Below are positions 1-7,998 of a stretch of 42,760 nucleotides of DNA, piece after piece (the stretch's first letter is position 1; the number at the start of each line of letters is the position of its first letter). The notes under the pieces are model-generated. The model made no database searches, was not told where the DNA came from, and worked only from the letters and a program-made list of their open reading frames with translations. Position numbers and translations under genes: made by a program. Source of the DNA: Pseudomonas palmensis (lineage in GTDB: Bacteria > Pseudomonadota > Gammaproteobacteria > Pseudomonadales > Pseudomonadaceae); assembly GCF_017848315.1 (NCBI RefSeq), contig NZ_JAFKEC010000050.1, positions 1-42,760 of the forward strand, given 5' to 3'.

Positions 1-57
1 CAGTAGGGGCTGGGGTTTGCGGGGGTTGGTCAAAATTTGTACAGCTGGCACCGGCCT

Positions 58-125
58 CATCGCGGGTCAAGCCCGCTCCCACAAGATCTACGCGGCCCTT
101 GTGGGAGCGGGCTTGACCCGCGATG
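58..125. repeat. REP inverted pair (CGCGGGTCAAGCCCGC family)
   Basis: Two 28-bp arms (58-85 and 98-125) are perfect reverse complements separated by 12 nt. They lie just beyond the gbcA stop codon. The core CGCGGGTCAAGCCCGC recurs at 18800, 27362 and 31123, so this is a dispersed Pseudomonas REP doublet (REPIN). A smaller GGGCCGC/GCGGCCC hairpin at 125-142 adjoins it. It may end or stabilise the 3' end of the gbcA transcript; no U-tract follows. Confidence 0.85.
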
Positions 126-146
126 GGCCGCAAAGCGGCCCCAGTA

Positions 147-1439
147 TTACTGCGCCGCCACACCTTTGAGATACGGCGCCGGCGCCGCGCCCAGGTTGCT
201 CAGCATCCGCTCGCTGTACCAGTCCACGAAATTCACCACGCCAAACTCGTAGGTTTTCGAATACGGCCCCGGCTGATACGCCGTCGAGTTGATGCCGCGC
301 TGGTTCTCTTCGGCCAGGCGCCGGTCCTGGTCGTTGGTTGCGTCCCACACCTGGCGCATGCGTGCCGGGTCGTAGTCCACGCCCTCAACCGCATCCTTGT
401 GCACCAGCCACTTGGTGGTGACCATGCTCTCCTGGGCACTGATCGGCCATACCGTGAACACGATGATGTGATCACCCATGCAGTGGTTCCACGAATGCGG
501 CAGGTGCAGGATGCGCATCGAGCCCAGGTCGGGGTTTTGGATGCGCCCCATCAGTTTCTGGCAGCCCAGCTTGCCGTCCAGGGTCATCGACAGCGTGCCC
601 TTGAGCAGGGGCATGCGCACGATACGGTTGCGCAGGCCGAAGCTGGCATGCGCATAGGGGATCTTCTGCGCGTCCCACGCCGCAGCGCTGGCCGCCACGT
701 GATCCTTGAACGCCTGGTCGGCGCGCGGGTCGGTGACGTCGTCCCATTCGAGCAGGGTCTTGAGCAGCTCCGGGTGCGAGGCGTTGCAGTGGTAGCACTC
801 GCGATTGTTCTCCAGCACCAGCTTCCAGTTGGCCTTTTCCATCAGGGTGGTCTGCACCGCCACCTTGGTGTTCTCCATGTCGTAGGGCTCCATGTAATGG
901 GCCAGGGTGGCGAGGAAGTCATCGATCGCCGGCGGGTTGTCGGCCAGGCTGACGAAGATGTAGCCACCGGCGGTCTTTACGTTCACCGGCTTGAGACCGT
1001 ACTGCTGCATGTCGAAGTCGTCGCCCATCTCGGTGCCGGCGAACAGCAGCCGCCCGTCCAGCTCGTAGGTCCACTGGTGGTAGTGGCACACCAGCTTGGC
1101 CACCTTGCCCTTGTCGCTGGTACACAGGCGCGAGCCACGGTGGCGGCACACGTTGTGGAAGGCATGCACCTTGCCCTCGGCACCGCGGATCACGATGATC
1201 GGGTTCTTGCCGATCTGCAGGGTCAGGTAGTTGCCCTTGGCCGGGATCTCGCAGGTCATGCCTGCAATCAGCCATTCCTTGTGGAAAATCTCCTGCATGT
1301 CGATCTGGAACAGCCGCTCATCGGTGTAGAAGGGTTGCGGCAGCGAGAAGGTGCGCTCGCGGGTCTGCAGCATGTCGGCGGTGGCCTTGCGTGCAGCGTC
1401 CAGTGGGTCGCCCAGGCTCAAGGTTGCGGTGACGTCCAT
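147..1439 (-). CDS. gbcA: Glycine betaine monooxygenase, Rieske oxygenase subunit GbcA
   Basis: This 430-aa protein is the terminal oxygenase that removes a methyl group from glycine betaine, giving dimethylglycine and formaldehyde in the cytoplasm. The Rieske [2Fe-2S] ligands are visible as C98-R-H100 and C118-H-Y-H121. A mononuclear-iron region follows at about residues 210-222 (ENNRECYHCNASH), with H217 and H222 as likely ligands. Length and layout fit ring-hydroxylating oxygenase alpha subunits. It is divergent from gbcB, the reductase partner, across a 282-bp shared control region. In Pseudomonas both genes are known to be activated by the AraC-type regulator GbdR, which is not in this window. 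The assignment to GbcA rather than another Rieske oxygenase rests on the gbcB pairing and the nearby sarcosine genes. Confidence 0.95.
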   Translation of the reverse strand: MDVTATLSLGDPLDAARKATADMLQTRERTFSLPQPFYTDERLFQIDMQEIFHKEWLIAGMTCEIPAKGNYLTLQIGKNPIIVIRGAEGKVHAFHNVCRHRGSRLCTSDKGKVAKLVCHYHQWTYELDGRLLFAGTEMGDDFDMQQYGLKPVNVKTAGGYIFVSLADNPPAIDDFLATLAHYMEPYDMENTKVAVQTTLMEKANWKLVLENNRECYHCNASHPELLKTLLEWDDVTDPRADQAFKDHVAASAAAWDAQKIPYAHASFGLRNRIVRMPLLKGTLSMTLDGKLGCQKLMGRIQNPDLGSMRILHLPHSWNHCMGDHIIVFTVWPISAQESMVTTKWLVHKDAVEGVDYDPARMRQVWDATNDQDRRLAEENQRGINSTAYQPGPYSKTYEFGVVNFVDWYSERMLSNLGAAPAPYLKGVAAQ

Positions 1440-1569
1440 CGTTCAGGTCCTCATGGCCCGTGCGGGCCGCGAAAGTGGCTAATCGTTCGTGTGGCGACGC
1501 AGGGCTCAGACAGCAGGTTGATGTGCGATGGAGTGTGCGTTCGCCCGCGCCGGCAACCATGCCCATGGG

Positions 1570-1579
1570 CGACATGGCC
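1570..1579 (-). promoter_or_regulatory. Candidate GbdR-type half-site in the gbcA/gbcB divergent promoter
   Basis: Read on the minus strand this is GGCCATGTCG. The same ten bases occur on the plus strand at 11187-11196, upstream of glyA, another gene of the same pathway. A related ATGTCGC lies in the opposite orientation at 1639-1645. The 1440-1721 gap must hold promoters for both gbc genes. Assignment to GbdR is inference from pathway logic; I did not verify a published consensus. Confidence 0.35.
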
Positions 1580-1721
1580 AGATCCGTTCCCGACGCGCGA
1601 GCCCTTGTGGGCGGGGGCTGGTCGCGATAAGTACGCCGATGTCGCGAACAGGAATGTGCGCCGCCTGCACCTTGCGCATCATCGTCGCCATAACAGGCCC
1701 CGATCGGCCGCGGAGACGAGC

Positions 1722-2822
1722 ATGTCGAACAACTTCCTCAACCCGGTGACCACTCAGACCTGGGCCAACGGCCGGCATACCGTGCGCTGCGTCAAGGTCA
1801 TTCAGGAAACCTGGGATGTGCGCACCTTCTGCTTCATGGCCGACCAGCCGATCCTGTTCTTCTTCAAGCCCGGGCAGTTCGTGACCCTGGAGCTGGAAAT
1901 CGACGGTCAGCCGATCATGCGCTCGTACACCATCTCCAGCTCGCCCTCGGTGCCCTACAGCTTTTCGGTGACCATCAAGCGCGTACCCGGCGGCAAGGTT
2001 TCCAACTGGCTGCACGACACCCTGCATGAAGGCCAGGAGCTGGCCGTGCACGGGCCGGTGGGGTTGTTCAACGCGATGGACTTCCCCAGCCCCAGGGTGC
2101 TGTACCTGAGCGGCGGGGTGGGCATCACCCCGGTGATGTCCATGGCGCGCTGGTTCTATGACACCAATGCCAATGTCGACATGGTGTTCGTGCACAGCGC
2201 GCGTTCGCCCAAGGACATCATCTACCACCGCGAGCTGGAGCACATGGCCTCGCGGATCGACAACTTCAGCCTGCACATCATCTGCGAGAAGCATGGCCTG
2301 GGCGAGGCATGGGCCGGTTATCGCGGCTACCTGAACCAGAAGCTGATGGAGCTGATCGCGCCCGATTACCTGGAACGCGAGATCTTCTGCTGCGGGCCTA
2401 CGCCCTACATGAACGCGGTCAAGCGCATGCTCGAAGCCAGCGGCTATGACATGCAGCGCTACCATGAGGAGTCGTTCGGCGCCACGCCGCCCGAGGCCAA
2501 GGCCGATGCGGTAGAGAACGCCGAGCAGGCCGCCGAGGCCGCCGAAGTGGACGTGGCCGACCAGCACCAGGTGGAGTTCACCGCCAGCGGCAAGAGCATC
2601 CGCGTGTCGCCGGGCGAGACGGTGCATGCGGCAGCCGCCAAGCTCGGGCTGATGATCCCCAAGGCCTGTGGCATGGGTATCTGCGGCACCTGCAAGGTGC
2701 TCAAGCTGGGTGGCGAGGTGGACATGGAGCACAACGGCGGCATCACCGAGGACGACGAGGCCGAAGGCTATATCCTGTCGTGCTGCAGCGTGCCGCGCGG
2801 TGACGTGCGCATCGAGTTCTAG
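1722..2822 (+). CDS. gbcB: Glycine betaine monooxygenase, ferredoxin reductase subunit GbcB
   Basis: This 366-aa reductase passes electrons from NAD(P)H through flavin and a [2Fe-2S] centre to GbcA. The flavin-binding motif R67-S-Y-T-I-S is followed by the nucleotide-binding region (GGVGITPVMSM and CCGPTPYMNAV). A C-terminal plant-type ferredoxin domain carries C316, C321, C324 and a fourth ligand at C354 or C355. An acidic, Ala/Glu-rich linker at about residues 255-285 joins the domains. The reading frame is open far upstream, but ATG at 1722 begins the recognisable protein and sits in the divergent gap facing gbcA. Its stop codon shares the bases CTAG with the stop of the convergent hydrolase gene, so no terminator lies between the two. 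Confidence 0.94.
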   Translation: MSNNFLNPVTTQTWANGRHTVRCVKVIQETWDVRTFCFMADQPILFFFKPGQFVTLELEIDGQPIMRSYTISSSPSVPYSFSVTIKRVPGGKVSNWLHDTLHEGQELAVHGPVGLFNAMDFPSPRVLYLSGGVGITPVMSMARWFYDTNANVDMVFVHSARSPKDIIYHRELEHMASRIDNFSLHIICEKHGLGEAWAGYRGYLNQKLMELIAPDYLEREIFCCGPTPYMNAVKRMLEASGYDMQRYHEESFGATPPEAKADAVENAEQAAEAAEVDVADQHQVEFTASGKSIRVSPGETVHAAAAKLGLMIPKACGMGICGTCKVLKLGGEVDMEHNGGITEDDEAEGYILSCCSVPRGDVRIEF

Positions 2823-3664
2823 TCGCGCAGCAGCTCGTGGTACAGCGCAGGGCGCCGGTCGGCCAGCACGTGGTTGTGGTCGCTGATCTGCTTGTCCAGT
2901 GCCTGGCCCAGCCTGATGTCGGCCAGCAGCAGCTGCTTCTTGCCGACACGCTTGCCGCCCTTGAGCACATAGCCGTCGGCATCGGTGAGGGTCGAACCGC
3001 CCACCCAGCCAACCCCGCGCTCCTCGCCACAGCGGTCGCAGGCAATGACGAACAGCCGGTTCACCGAGGCGCTGGCCTGAACCCGGATGACCTCGGCCGG
3101 GCGCTGGAAGCCGGGCCGGGAGGTGTCCGGCCAGTTCACCGGTGCGCACAGCAGCTGGGCACCGCGCAGCGCCGCCAGGCGCACCCATTCGGGAAACTCC
3201 AGGTCGTAGCAGATCATCATGCCGATGCGCCCCAGGTGGGTGTCCACCACCGGCGGCGGCTCGCTGCCGGGGGTGAAGATCTGCGTTTCGCGGTCCCACA
3301 GGTGGGCCTTGCGGTAGAAGGTGCGTCGGCCGTCGGGCTCGATCAGCACCGAGCTGTTGGCCACCTGGCCGTCGGGCAGGCGCTCGCAGAAGCCGCCCAC
3401 CACGATGATCTGGTACTTGGCGGCCTGCCGGGCCCAGGCCTCGAGGGTCGGCCCGTCACGGGGCTCGGACAGCGCGTGGGCCTCTTCGCGGTCGTAGAAC
3501 GCATAGCCGCTCTGCGCCAGCTCGGGCAGTACCAGCAGTTGCGCGCCGCGCTCGGCGGCCTCGGCGATGGCCACCCGGGTACGGTCGAGGTTGTAGCTTG
3601 GATTGGCAATGGTCGGCGCCAGCTGGTAGCACCCGACACGCACGGTTTGCGGGGATGGGGTCAT
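2819..3664 (-). CDS. Nitrilase-superfamily carbon-nitrogen hydrolase
   Basis: This 281-aa cytoplasmic amidase-type enzyme hydrolyses a carbon-nitrogen bond in an unknown substrate. The catalytic triad of the superfamily is visible: E48 (LVLPELAQSGY), K119 (FYRKAHLW) and C152 (MMICYDLEFPEW). Length is typical of omega-amidase, beta-ureidopropionase and N-carbamoylputrescine amidase relatives. Its ATG overlaps the permease stop by four bases (ATGA, 3661-3664), so it is translationally coupled to an NCS1 transporter. This suggests that it acts on the imported compound or a breakdown product, perhaps a carbamoyl or amide from nucleobase catabolism. The substrate cannot be read from the sequence. 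The much longer open frame on this strand is only read-through of the overlapping permease region. Confidence 0.85.
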   Translation of the reverse strand: MTPSPQTVRVGCYQLAPTIANPSYNLDRTRVAIAEAAERGAQLLVLPELAQSGYAFYDREEAHALSEPRDGPTLEAWARQAAKYQIIVVGGFCERLPDGQVANSSVLIEPDGRRTFYRKAHLWDRETQIFTPGSEPPPVVDTHLGRIGMMICYDLEFPEWVRLAALRGAQLLCAPVNWPDTSRPGFQRPAEVIRVQASASVNRLFVIACDRCGEERGVGWVGGSTLTDADGYVLKGGKRVGKKQLLLADIRLGQALDKQISDHNHVLADRRPALYHELLRD

Positions 3665-5082
3665 GGCTGCGGCGCCTTGCGCTCGGCGACCGGGGGCGGC
3701 GGGGTGCCGCGCAGGTGGCGCATCAGGAGCCAGTACAGCAGGGCCGAAACGATGAAGCCGGGAACGAAGGCCAGGTCGGCGCCGGACAACGCCACCGCCA
3801 CCGGCCCTTGCACGCCGGCCAGCGACACGAAGGGCAGCATCGCCAGCAGCCCCCCCAGGTAGGCCAGGATGCCGGCCCAGGCCCACTGGCCGTATTCGCC
3901 CGCCGGGTCGAACATGGCCGGGATCACGTAGTTGCCTTTGCGCAACAGGTAGTAGTCGGTGAGATTGATTGCGCTCCAGGGCACCAGCACATACAGCATC
4001 AGTTGCAGGAACAGGTTGAAGCTGTCGAGGTAGCTGTTGGGCAACGCGATGGCGGTGAGGTACACCACCGCGCCAATGCCGCCCAGGCCCAGGGCACGCC
4101 CGGCCAGCCCCGGCGCCAGCGGGCGAAACGCGGTGATCGCGCTGATGCCGGTCAGCAGCGCGCCGTAGCAGTTGACGGCCATGATGCCCACCAGCGCCGG
4201 CACCGCCATCAGGATCGCGAAAGTGCCGAAGCCGGGCAGGAAGCGGTTGCCCAGGTGTTGCAGGCTGCTGATGGCTTCGGGCGCCACCACTGCCGAGGCT
4301 ACCAGTGCGCCCAGCGACATCAGCCACACCGCAGAGCCTGCGGCGCCCAGATAGGTCCATAGCACCACCTTGCGCGCCGAGGTGCTGGGCGGCAGGTAGC
4401 GCGAGTAGTCCGAGACATACACCGAGTAGCTGATCTGGTAGCCGGCGGCGGCCGACAGCTGGATGAGAAAGCCCGACCAGGAAAACTGCAGCTGGCGCTG
4501 AACGGTGTCGGCCTCCAGCAACAGCAGCGCTGCCAGGGTGAGCAGGCCGAACACGCCGATCAGCAGGTAGGTGAGCCAGCGCTGCACGGTGTGCAGCAGG
4601 TCGTGCCCGACCACGGCGATCACCACGGCCACCGCGATCAGCATCGCGTACCAGAAGGCATCGCTGCCCGGCAGCACAGTGGTCAGCGCATCGGTGGCCA
4701 GGATCACGTTGAACACGTTGAAGCCGATGTACACGCACACCACCGCCATGAACGGCAGCACGGCGCCCCGCAGGCCGAACTGGGCACGGGACTGGATCAT
4801 CTGTGGCAGGCCAAGGCGCGGGCCCTGGTTGGCATGCAGGGCCATGCACAGGGTGCCCAGGGCCACCCCGAGCAGGATCGCCAGCACCGCCTGCCAGGCG
4901 GCCAGACCCAGGGCGGGCCCGACGAAGCCGGTGACCATGGTGGTGAGTACGAAGTTGCCGGTGAACCAGAAGGGGCCCAGGTGCCAGGCCTTGCCGTGAC
5001 GCTCGTCAAGGGGCACCGGGTGGATGGTACGGGTTTCTATCTTCAGGCCTGACGTTTCAGGTGCAGGTGCCGCATTGTTCAT
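3661..5082 (-). CDS. NCS1-family nucleobase/allantoin/thiamine-type permease (CodB-like)
   Basis: This inner-membrane protein of about 473 aa has around twelve hydrophobic helices and the NCS1 N-terminal pattern, including the helix-1 region GPFWFTGNFVLTTMVTGF. The family imports cytosine, purines, uracil, allantoin, hydantoins or thiamine by cation symport. I start it at 5082 (MNNAAP), which has GGGAA a few bases upstream. An alternative ATG at 5097 adds five residues but has no evident ribosome-binding site. It forms a two-gene unit with the nitrilase-type hydrolase (ATGA overlap). The adjacent mcpH-like purine chemoreceptor makes a purine or related compound an attractive but unproven substrate. 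The upstream gap contains several inverted repeats that could be regulatory. Confidence 0.85.
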   Translation of the reverse strand: MNNAAPAPETSGLKIETRTIHPVPLDERHGKAWHLGPFWFTGNFVLTTMVTGFVGPALGLAAWQAVLAILLGVALGTLCMALHANQGPRLGLPQMIQSRAQFGLRGAVLPFMAVVCVYIGFNVFNVILATDALTTVLPGSDAFWYAMLIAVAVVIAVVGHDLLHTVQRWLTYLLIGVFGLLTLAALLLLEADTVQRQLQFSWSGFLIQLSAAAGYQISYSVYVSDYSRYLPPSTSARKVVLWTYLGAAGSAVWLMSLGALVASAVVAPEAISSLQHLGNRFLPGFGTFAILMAVPALVGIMAVNCYGALLTGISAITAFRPLAPGLAGRALGLGGIGAVVYLTAIALPNSYLDSFNLFLQLMLYVLVPWSAINLTDYYLLRKGNYVIPAMFDPAGEYGQWAWAGILAYLGGLLAMLPFVSLAGVQGPVAVALSGADLAFVPGFIVSALLYWLLMRHLRGTPPPPVAERKAPQP

Positions 5083-5157
5083 GGCGTTCCCAGGCATTCG
5101 GGCGAAAGTTTCAATGCTGATGAGGTTAGATGAAGCTGCAACTAACGGAACAACGAC

Positions 5158-5196
5158 ACACTTTCAGCGAGCGCGCAGGTACTTGCCTGAAAGTGT
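5158..5196. promoter_or_regulatory. 10-bp inverted repeat in the permease leader
   Basis: ACACTTTCAG at 5158-5167 is exactly complementary to CTGAAAGTGT at 5187-5196, with a 19-nt spacer. The spacer itself contains a near-palindrome (GCAGGTACTTGC, 5175-5186). It lies about 75-115 bp upstream of the permease start, where an operator or an mRNA leader hairpin would be expected. It matches no riboswitch class I recognise. Other weaker repeats in the AT-richer gap 5083-5415 are listed separately. Confidence 0.4.
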
Positions 5197-5232
5197 CTGT
5201 AATGTCCGATGTAGAGCCATTCTGATTTGTAA

Positions 5233-5250
5233 ACTGGTATTTATGCCAGT
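5233..5250. promoter_or_regulatory. Imperfect palindrome ACTGG-N8-CCAGT
   Basis: ACTGGTATTTATGCCAGT is an 18-bp near-palindrome in the AT-rich gap upstream of the permease gene. Symmetric sites of this size are typical of dimeric repressors. No regulator gene is adjacent, so function is inference only. Confidence 0.3.
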
Positions 5251-5327
5251 CTGCAATGCGGGGAGGTTATTGCGAAAAGTTATCGTGCGGCGTGAGGTTT
5301 TTGATGCTGAAGTTAAAGTGCAGTGAA

Positions 5328-5351
5328 TATTCCTACTTAATATTAGGAATA
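5328..5351. promoter_or_regulatory. 8-bp inverted repeat TATTCCTA / TAGGAATA
   Basis: Perfect 8-bp arms (5328-5335 and 5344-5351) flank an 8-nt AT spacer. The repeat lies between the chemoreceptor terminator and the permease promoter region. It could be an operator or a weak hairpin. No protein-coding frame with supporting evidence was found in 5083-5463. Confidence 0.3.
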
Positions 5352-5415
5352 GTTTGTGAGCAACTTTAGATAAGTCTGACGAGATAGTGTTTTCGACGGC
5401 GAGCGGGGCCGATCG

Positions 5416-5457
5416 AAAAAAACCGGGCGCCCGGCGCGCACTGCGCCGGGGCCCGGT
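5416..5457 (-). terminator. Rho-independent terminator of the 5464-7089 chemoreceptor gene
   Basis: On the minus strand a long GC-rich stem (ACCGGGC...GCCCGGT, with an inner CCGGCGC/GCGCCGG pairing) is followed directly by a run of seven T residues (the A-run at 5416-5422 on the plus strand). It starts within 10 bp of the chemoreceptor stop codon. This is the clearest intrinsic terminator in the left half of the window. Confidence 0.9.
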
Positions 5458-5463
5458 GGCGAC

Positions 5464-7089
5464 CTACACGCTGAAGCGTGCGACCAGGCCGTTCAGGCCC
5501 ACCGCCAGGCGAGACAGTTCGGCACTCGCGGCGCTGGTCTGGTGCGCCCCGGTGGCCGACTGCACCGACAGGTCGTTGATGTTCACCAGGTTGCGGTCCA
5601 CTTCGCGGGCCACCTGGGCCTGCTCTTCGGCGGCGCTGGCGATCACCAGGTTGCGTTCGTTGATTTCGGCCACCGCGGTGGTGATGGTCTCCAGCGACAG
5701 GCCGGCGCCGCGGGCGATGCTCAGGGTCGACTCGGCGCGTTCGGTGCTGTGGCGCATCGAGTTCACCGCCTGTTCGGTACCGCCCTGGATGCTGCCGATC
5801 ATGCGCTCGATTTCGCTGGTCGACTGCTGGGTCCGGTGGGCCAGGGCGCGCACTTCGTCGGCGACCACGGCGAAGCCGCGCCCGGCTTCACCGGCACGCG
5901 CTGCCTCGATGGCGGCGTTGAGGGCCAGCAGGTTGGTCTGGTCGGCCAGGCCGCGGATCACATCGAGCACCTTGCCGATGTCACGCGACTCGCCGGCCAG
6001 GTTGCCGATCAGCTCGGCAGTACCCTGCACGTCGGCACTCATGCGCTCGATGGCGCTGACGGTCTCCATGACCAGGTCGCGACCGTCGCCGGCCGAGCGG
6101 GTGGCCTGCTTGGACGCCTCGGACGTGCTCACCGCGTTGCGTGCCACTTCTTCCACCGCGCTGGTCATCTCGGTGACGGCAGTGGCGGCCTGCTGGATCT
6201 CGTTGTTCTGCTGCTGCAGGCCGCGTGCGCTTTCGTCGGTGACTGCATTCAGCTCTTCGGCCGCCGAGGCCAGCTGGGTGGCGGAGCCGGCAATCTGCTG
6301 CAGGGTGTCGCGCAGCTTGTGCTGCATCTTGCCCATGGCGTGCAGCAGGCGCGCCGCTTCGTCGGTACCGGTGGTGTTGATCGGTTTGGTCAGGTTGCCA
6401 TCGGCGATCAGCTCGGCCGCCTGCAGCGCTTCGTCGATCGGCTTGACGATGCTGCGGGTGAGCAGCAGCGCGCACAGCAGGGTCAGTGCGGTGGCGGCCA
6501 CCAGCAGCACGATCACCAGGGTGAAGGCCGTGTCGTATTGCGTGGCGGCGGTCTGGTTGGTCACACGGGTCTGATCGGTGTTGATCTTGACCAGGCGATC
6601 GGTGACTGCGCTGATCTGCTCGGAGTTGTCGAGCAGGTCGTGGTTGATCAGGCTGCGCAGTGCTTCCACATCACCGGCCTGCGACAGGCTTACCATGCGG
6701 TTTTCGAGCTGGCGGTACTGGTTGAGCAGCTGCACGTACTGGTTGTACGCGCCCCGTTCCTCGTCGCCTTCGATCAGTGGCTCGTAGGCCCGGCGCGCTT
6801 CGTCGATCTGGGCATTGCGCTTGGCCAGCAGTTGCACGGTGTCCTGCAGGGTGGCGGCTTCGCGGTTGAGCAGCAGGCGGTAGGACAACGTGCGCAGGCG
6901 CAGGGTGAGTTGGGTGAGCTGGTCGAGGTTGGTGATGCTGGGCACGCTGATCTGTTCGATGGCTTCGCCGGCCTTGCGTATCTGCCCCATCTGGTTGAGG
7001 GCAAAGATGCCCAATGCAAGCATCAGGGCGCCGATCAGCGAAAAGCCCAGAAGTGCGCGCGGGGCGATGTTCATGTTACGTAATGACAT
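5464..7089 (-). CDS. Methyl-accepting chemotaxis protein with four-helix-bundle sensor domain
   Basis: This is a 541-aa transmembrane chemoreceptor. TM1 spans about residues 11-33. A helical periplasmic domain of roughly 150 aa (about 35-188), 4HB_MCP-like, precedes TM2 at about 190-210. A HAMP domain and a long cytoplasmic signalling coiled coil follow, with the conserved hairpin tip DQTNLLALNAAIEAARAGE that contacts CheA and CheW. No C-terminal CheR-binding pentapeptide is present (it ends VARFSV). I start at 7089 (MSLRNMNIAPRA), after GGATAAAACC. The open frame extends 13 codons further upstream, but those residues would add a polar leader before TM1. The ligand is unknown. A strong terminator follows the stop. 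Confidence 0.9.
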   Translation of the reverse strand: MSLRNMNIAPRALLGFSLIGALMLALGIFALNQMGQIRKAGEAIEQISVPSITNLDQLTQLTLRLRTLSYRLLLNREAATLQDTVQLLAKRNAQIDEARRAYEPLIEGDEERGAYNQYVQLLNQYRQLENRMVSLSQAGDVEALRSLINHDLLDNSEQISAVTDRLVKINTDQTRVTNQTAATQYDTAFTLVIVLLVAATALTLLCALLLTRSIVKPIDEALQAAELIADGNLTKPINTTGTDEAARLLHAMGKMQHKLRDTLQQIAGSATQLASAAEELNAVTDESARGLQQQNNEIQQAATAVTEMTSAVEEVARNAVSTSEASKQATRSAGDGRDLVMETVSAIERMSADVQGTAELIGNLAGESRDIGKVLDVIRGLADQTNLLALNAAIEAARAGEAGRGFAVVADEVRALAHRTQQSTSEIERMIGSIQGGTEQAVNSMRHSTERAESTLSIARGAGLSLETITTAVAEINERNLVIASAAEEQAQVAREVDRNLVNINDLSVQSATGAHQTSAASAELSRLAVGLNGLVARFSV

Positions 7090-7367
7090 GGTTTTATCCG
7101 GCAGGGAATAGGAATGCGCGCGGTCCATGCGTCGTGGGGCAACTCTTATTGCCTATCGGTCAAAGCAGGGCAGACTTGAGGGGGCATGTAACTAAATGTG
7201 AACCACCGGTCATTTTTTTTACCCCGGCATCCGACCAAGCGCTGGAACCGGTTGCCGATCGACGGGTCAATCTGCACCCGGTCGAGGCTCTGGCCCCGAT
7301 ATCCCTGGCGAGTGCGGTGAGATTTCTTTATCGTGTGCGCCCCCTGAAAAACCGTGAGAACGCAATC

Positions 7368-7598
7368 ATGCTGGAAACATCCCTGAGTCAACTGGAGCAA
7401 CTGGTCAACGACCTGGTGCAGAAGAACCTCGACCTGGCCGAGCGCAACGCGCAGCTGAGCGACGAACTGGCCCAGGCCAAGGACGAGAACGAAAGCCTGC
7501 AACTGAGCCTGATGGAGCAGGAAGAGAAGCAAGGTGCAACCGCCGCGCGTATCCAGGCGCTGGTTGAACGTGCCGGTGGCGGCGCCGTTACCGCATGA
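7368..7598 (+). CDS. Small coiled-coil protein, TIGR02449 family
   Basis: This 76-aa soluble protein is almost entirely a charged heptad-repeat coiled coil (LEQLVNDLVQKNLDLAERNAQLSDEL...), a pattern resembling ZapB. The TIGR02449 family is characteristically encoded directly upstream of zapA in gammaproteobacteria, and that arrangement holds here. Its stop overlaps the next start as ATGA (7595-7598). The start at 7368 (MLETSLSQL) is the ATG that opens the coiled coil. The frame is open upstream to 7014, but that part is not protein-like. It probably works with the ZapA-like product at the division ring; this is family-based inference. Confidence 0.82.
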   Translation: MLETSLSQLEQLVNDLVQKNLDLAERNAQLSDELAQAKDENESLQLSLMEQEEKQGATAARIQALVERAGGGAVTA

Positions 7599-7897
7599 AG
7601 ACCACCGCGCAGTCGATCAATGTCGTGTCGATAATGGGCAATGACTATTCGATCAAGGCCCCTGAAGGTCAGGAGCAGACCCTGGCGCAGGCGGTGCAGA
7701 TGCTCAAGGCCTCCCTGGCCGATACCAAGCGCAAGTACCCGTCGCTGATCGGCGACAAGTTGCTGGTGCTGGCCGCCCTGAACCTGTGCTCGCAGCAGAT
7801 CGAACTGCAACAGGCACATCAGGAAGCCCTCGACCGTTATCAAGAGCAAGTCAGCGCCACGGTCGACGTCATTGCCCGGACAATCGGCAACAGCTGA
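7595..7897 (+). CDS. zapA: Cell division protein ZapA-like
   Basis: This 100-aa protein has the ZapA layout: an N-terminal globular head (residues 1-45, INVVSIMGNDYSIKAPEGQEQTLAQAVQML) and a C-terminal helix for the tetrameric coiled coil (about 55-97). ZapA promotes bundling of FtsZ filaments. It overlaps the TIGR02449 gene by four bases and must be co-translated with it. In Pseudomonas the usual zapA neighbourhood is a UPF0149 gene, the TIGR02449 gene, zapA, ssrS (6S RNA) and ygfA. None of the outer members is present here; chemoreceptor genes flank the pair instead. This may therefore be a second, paralogous copy; a genome-wide search is needed to decide. Confidence 0.85.
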   Translation: MKTTAQSINVVSIMGNDYSIKAPEGQEQTLAQAVQMLKASLADTKRKYPSLIGDKLLVLAALNLCSQQIELQQAHQEALDRYQEQVSATVDVIARTIGNS

Positions 7898-7933
7898 TTT
7901 CCCCCTCGCGTGCATTCCCTCTTTACTGTGCTG

Positions 7934-7960
7934 GCTCACTGACCCCTGGGGGCAGTGAGC
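7934..7960 (+). terminator. Stem-loop after zapA-like gene
   Basis: GCTCACTG (7934-7941) pairs perfectly with CAGTGAGC (7953-7960), with additional CCC/GGG pairing inside. It starts 36 bp after the zapA-like stop. There is no T-run, so it may stabilise the mRNA end or act as a weak or Rho-assisted terminator. Confidence 0.5.
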
Positions 7961-7998
7961 GGCCCGAGTGTGGCTGACTGCTAGCATTGTATTTTCTG

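Noticed and set aside
123..1721. Possible N-terminal extension of gbcB making an 899-residue fusion
   Set aside because: The extra part is antisense to gbcA and unlike any protein; gbcB starts cleanly at 1722.
1506..3299. Open frame of 597 codons on the minus strand over gbcB and the hydrolase gene
   Set aside because: It crosses the gbcB coding region and part of the hydrolase in a wrong frame; both real products are clear.
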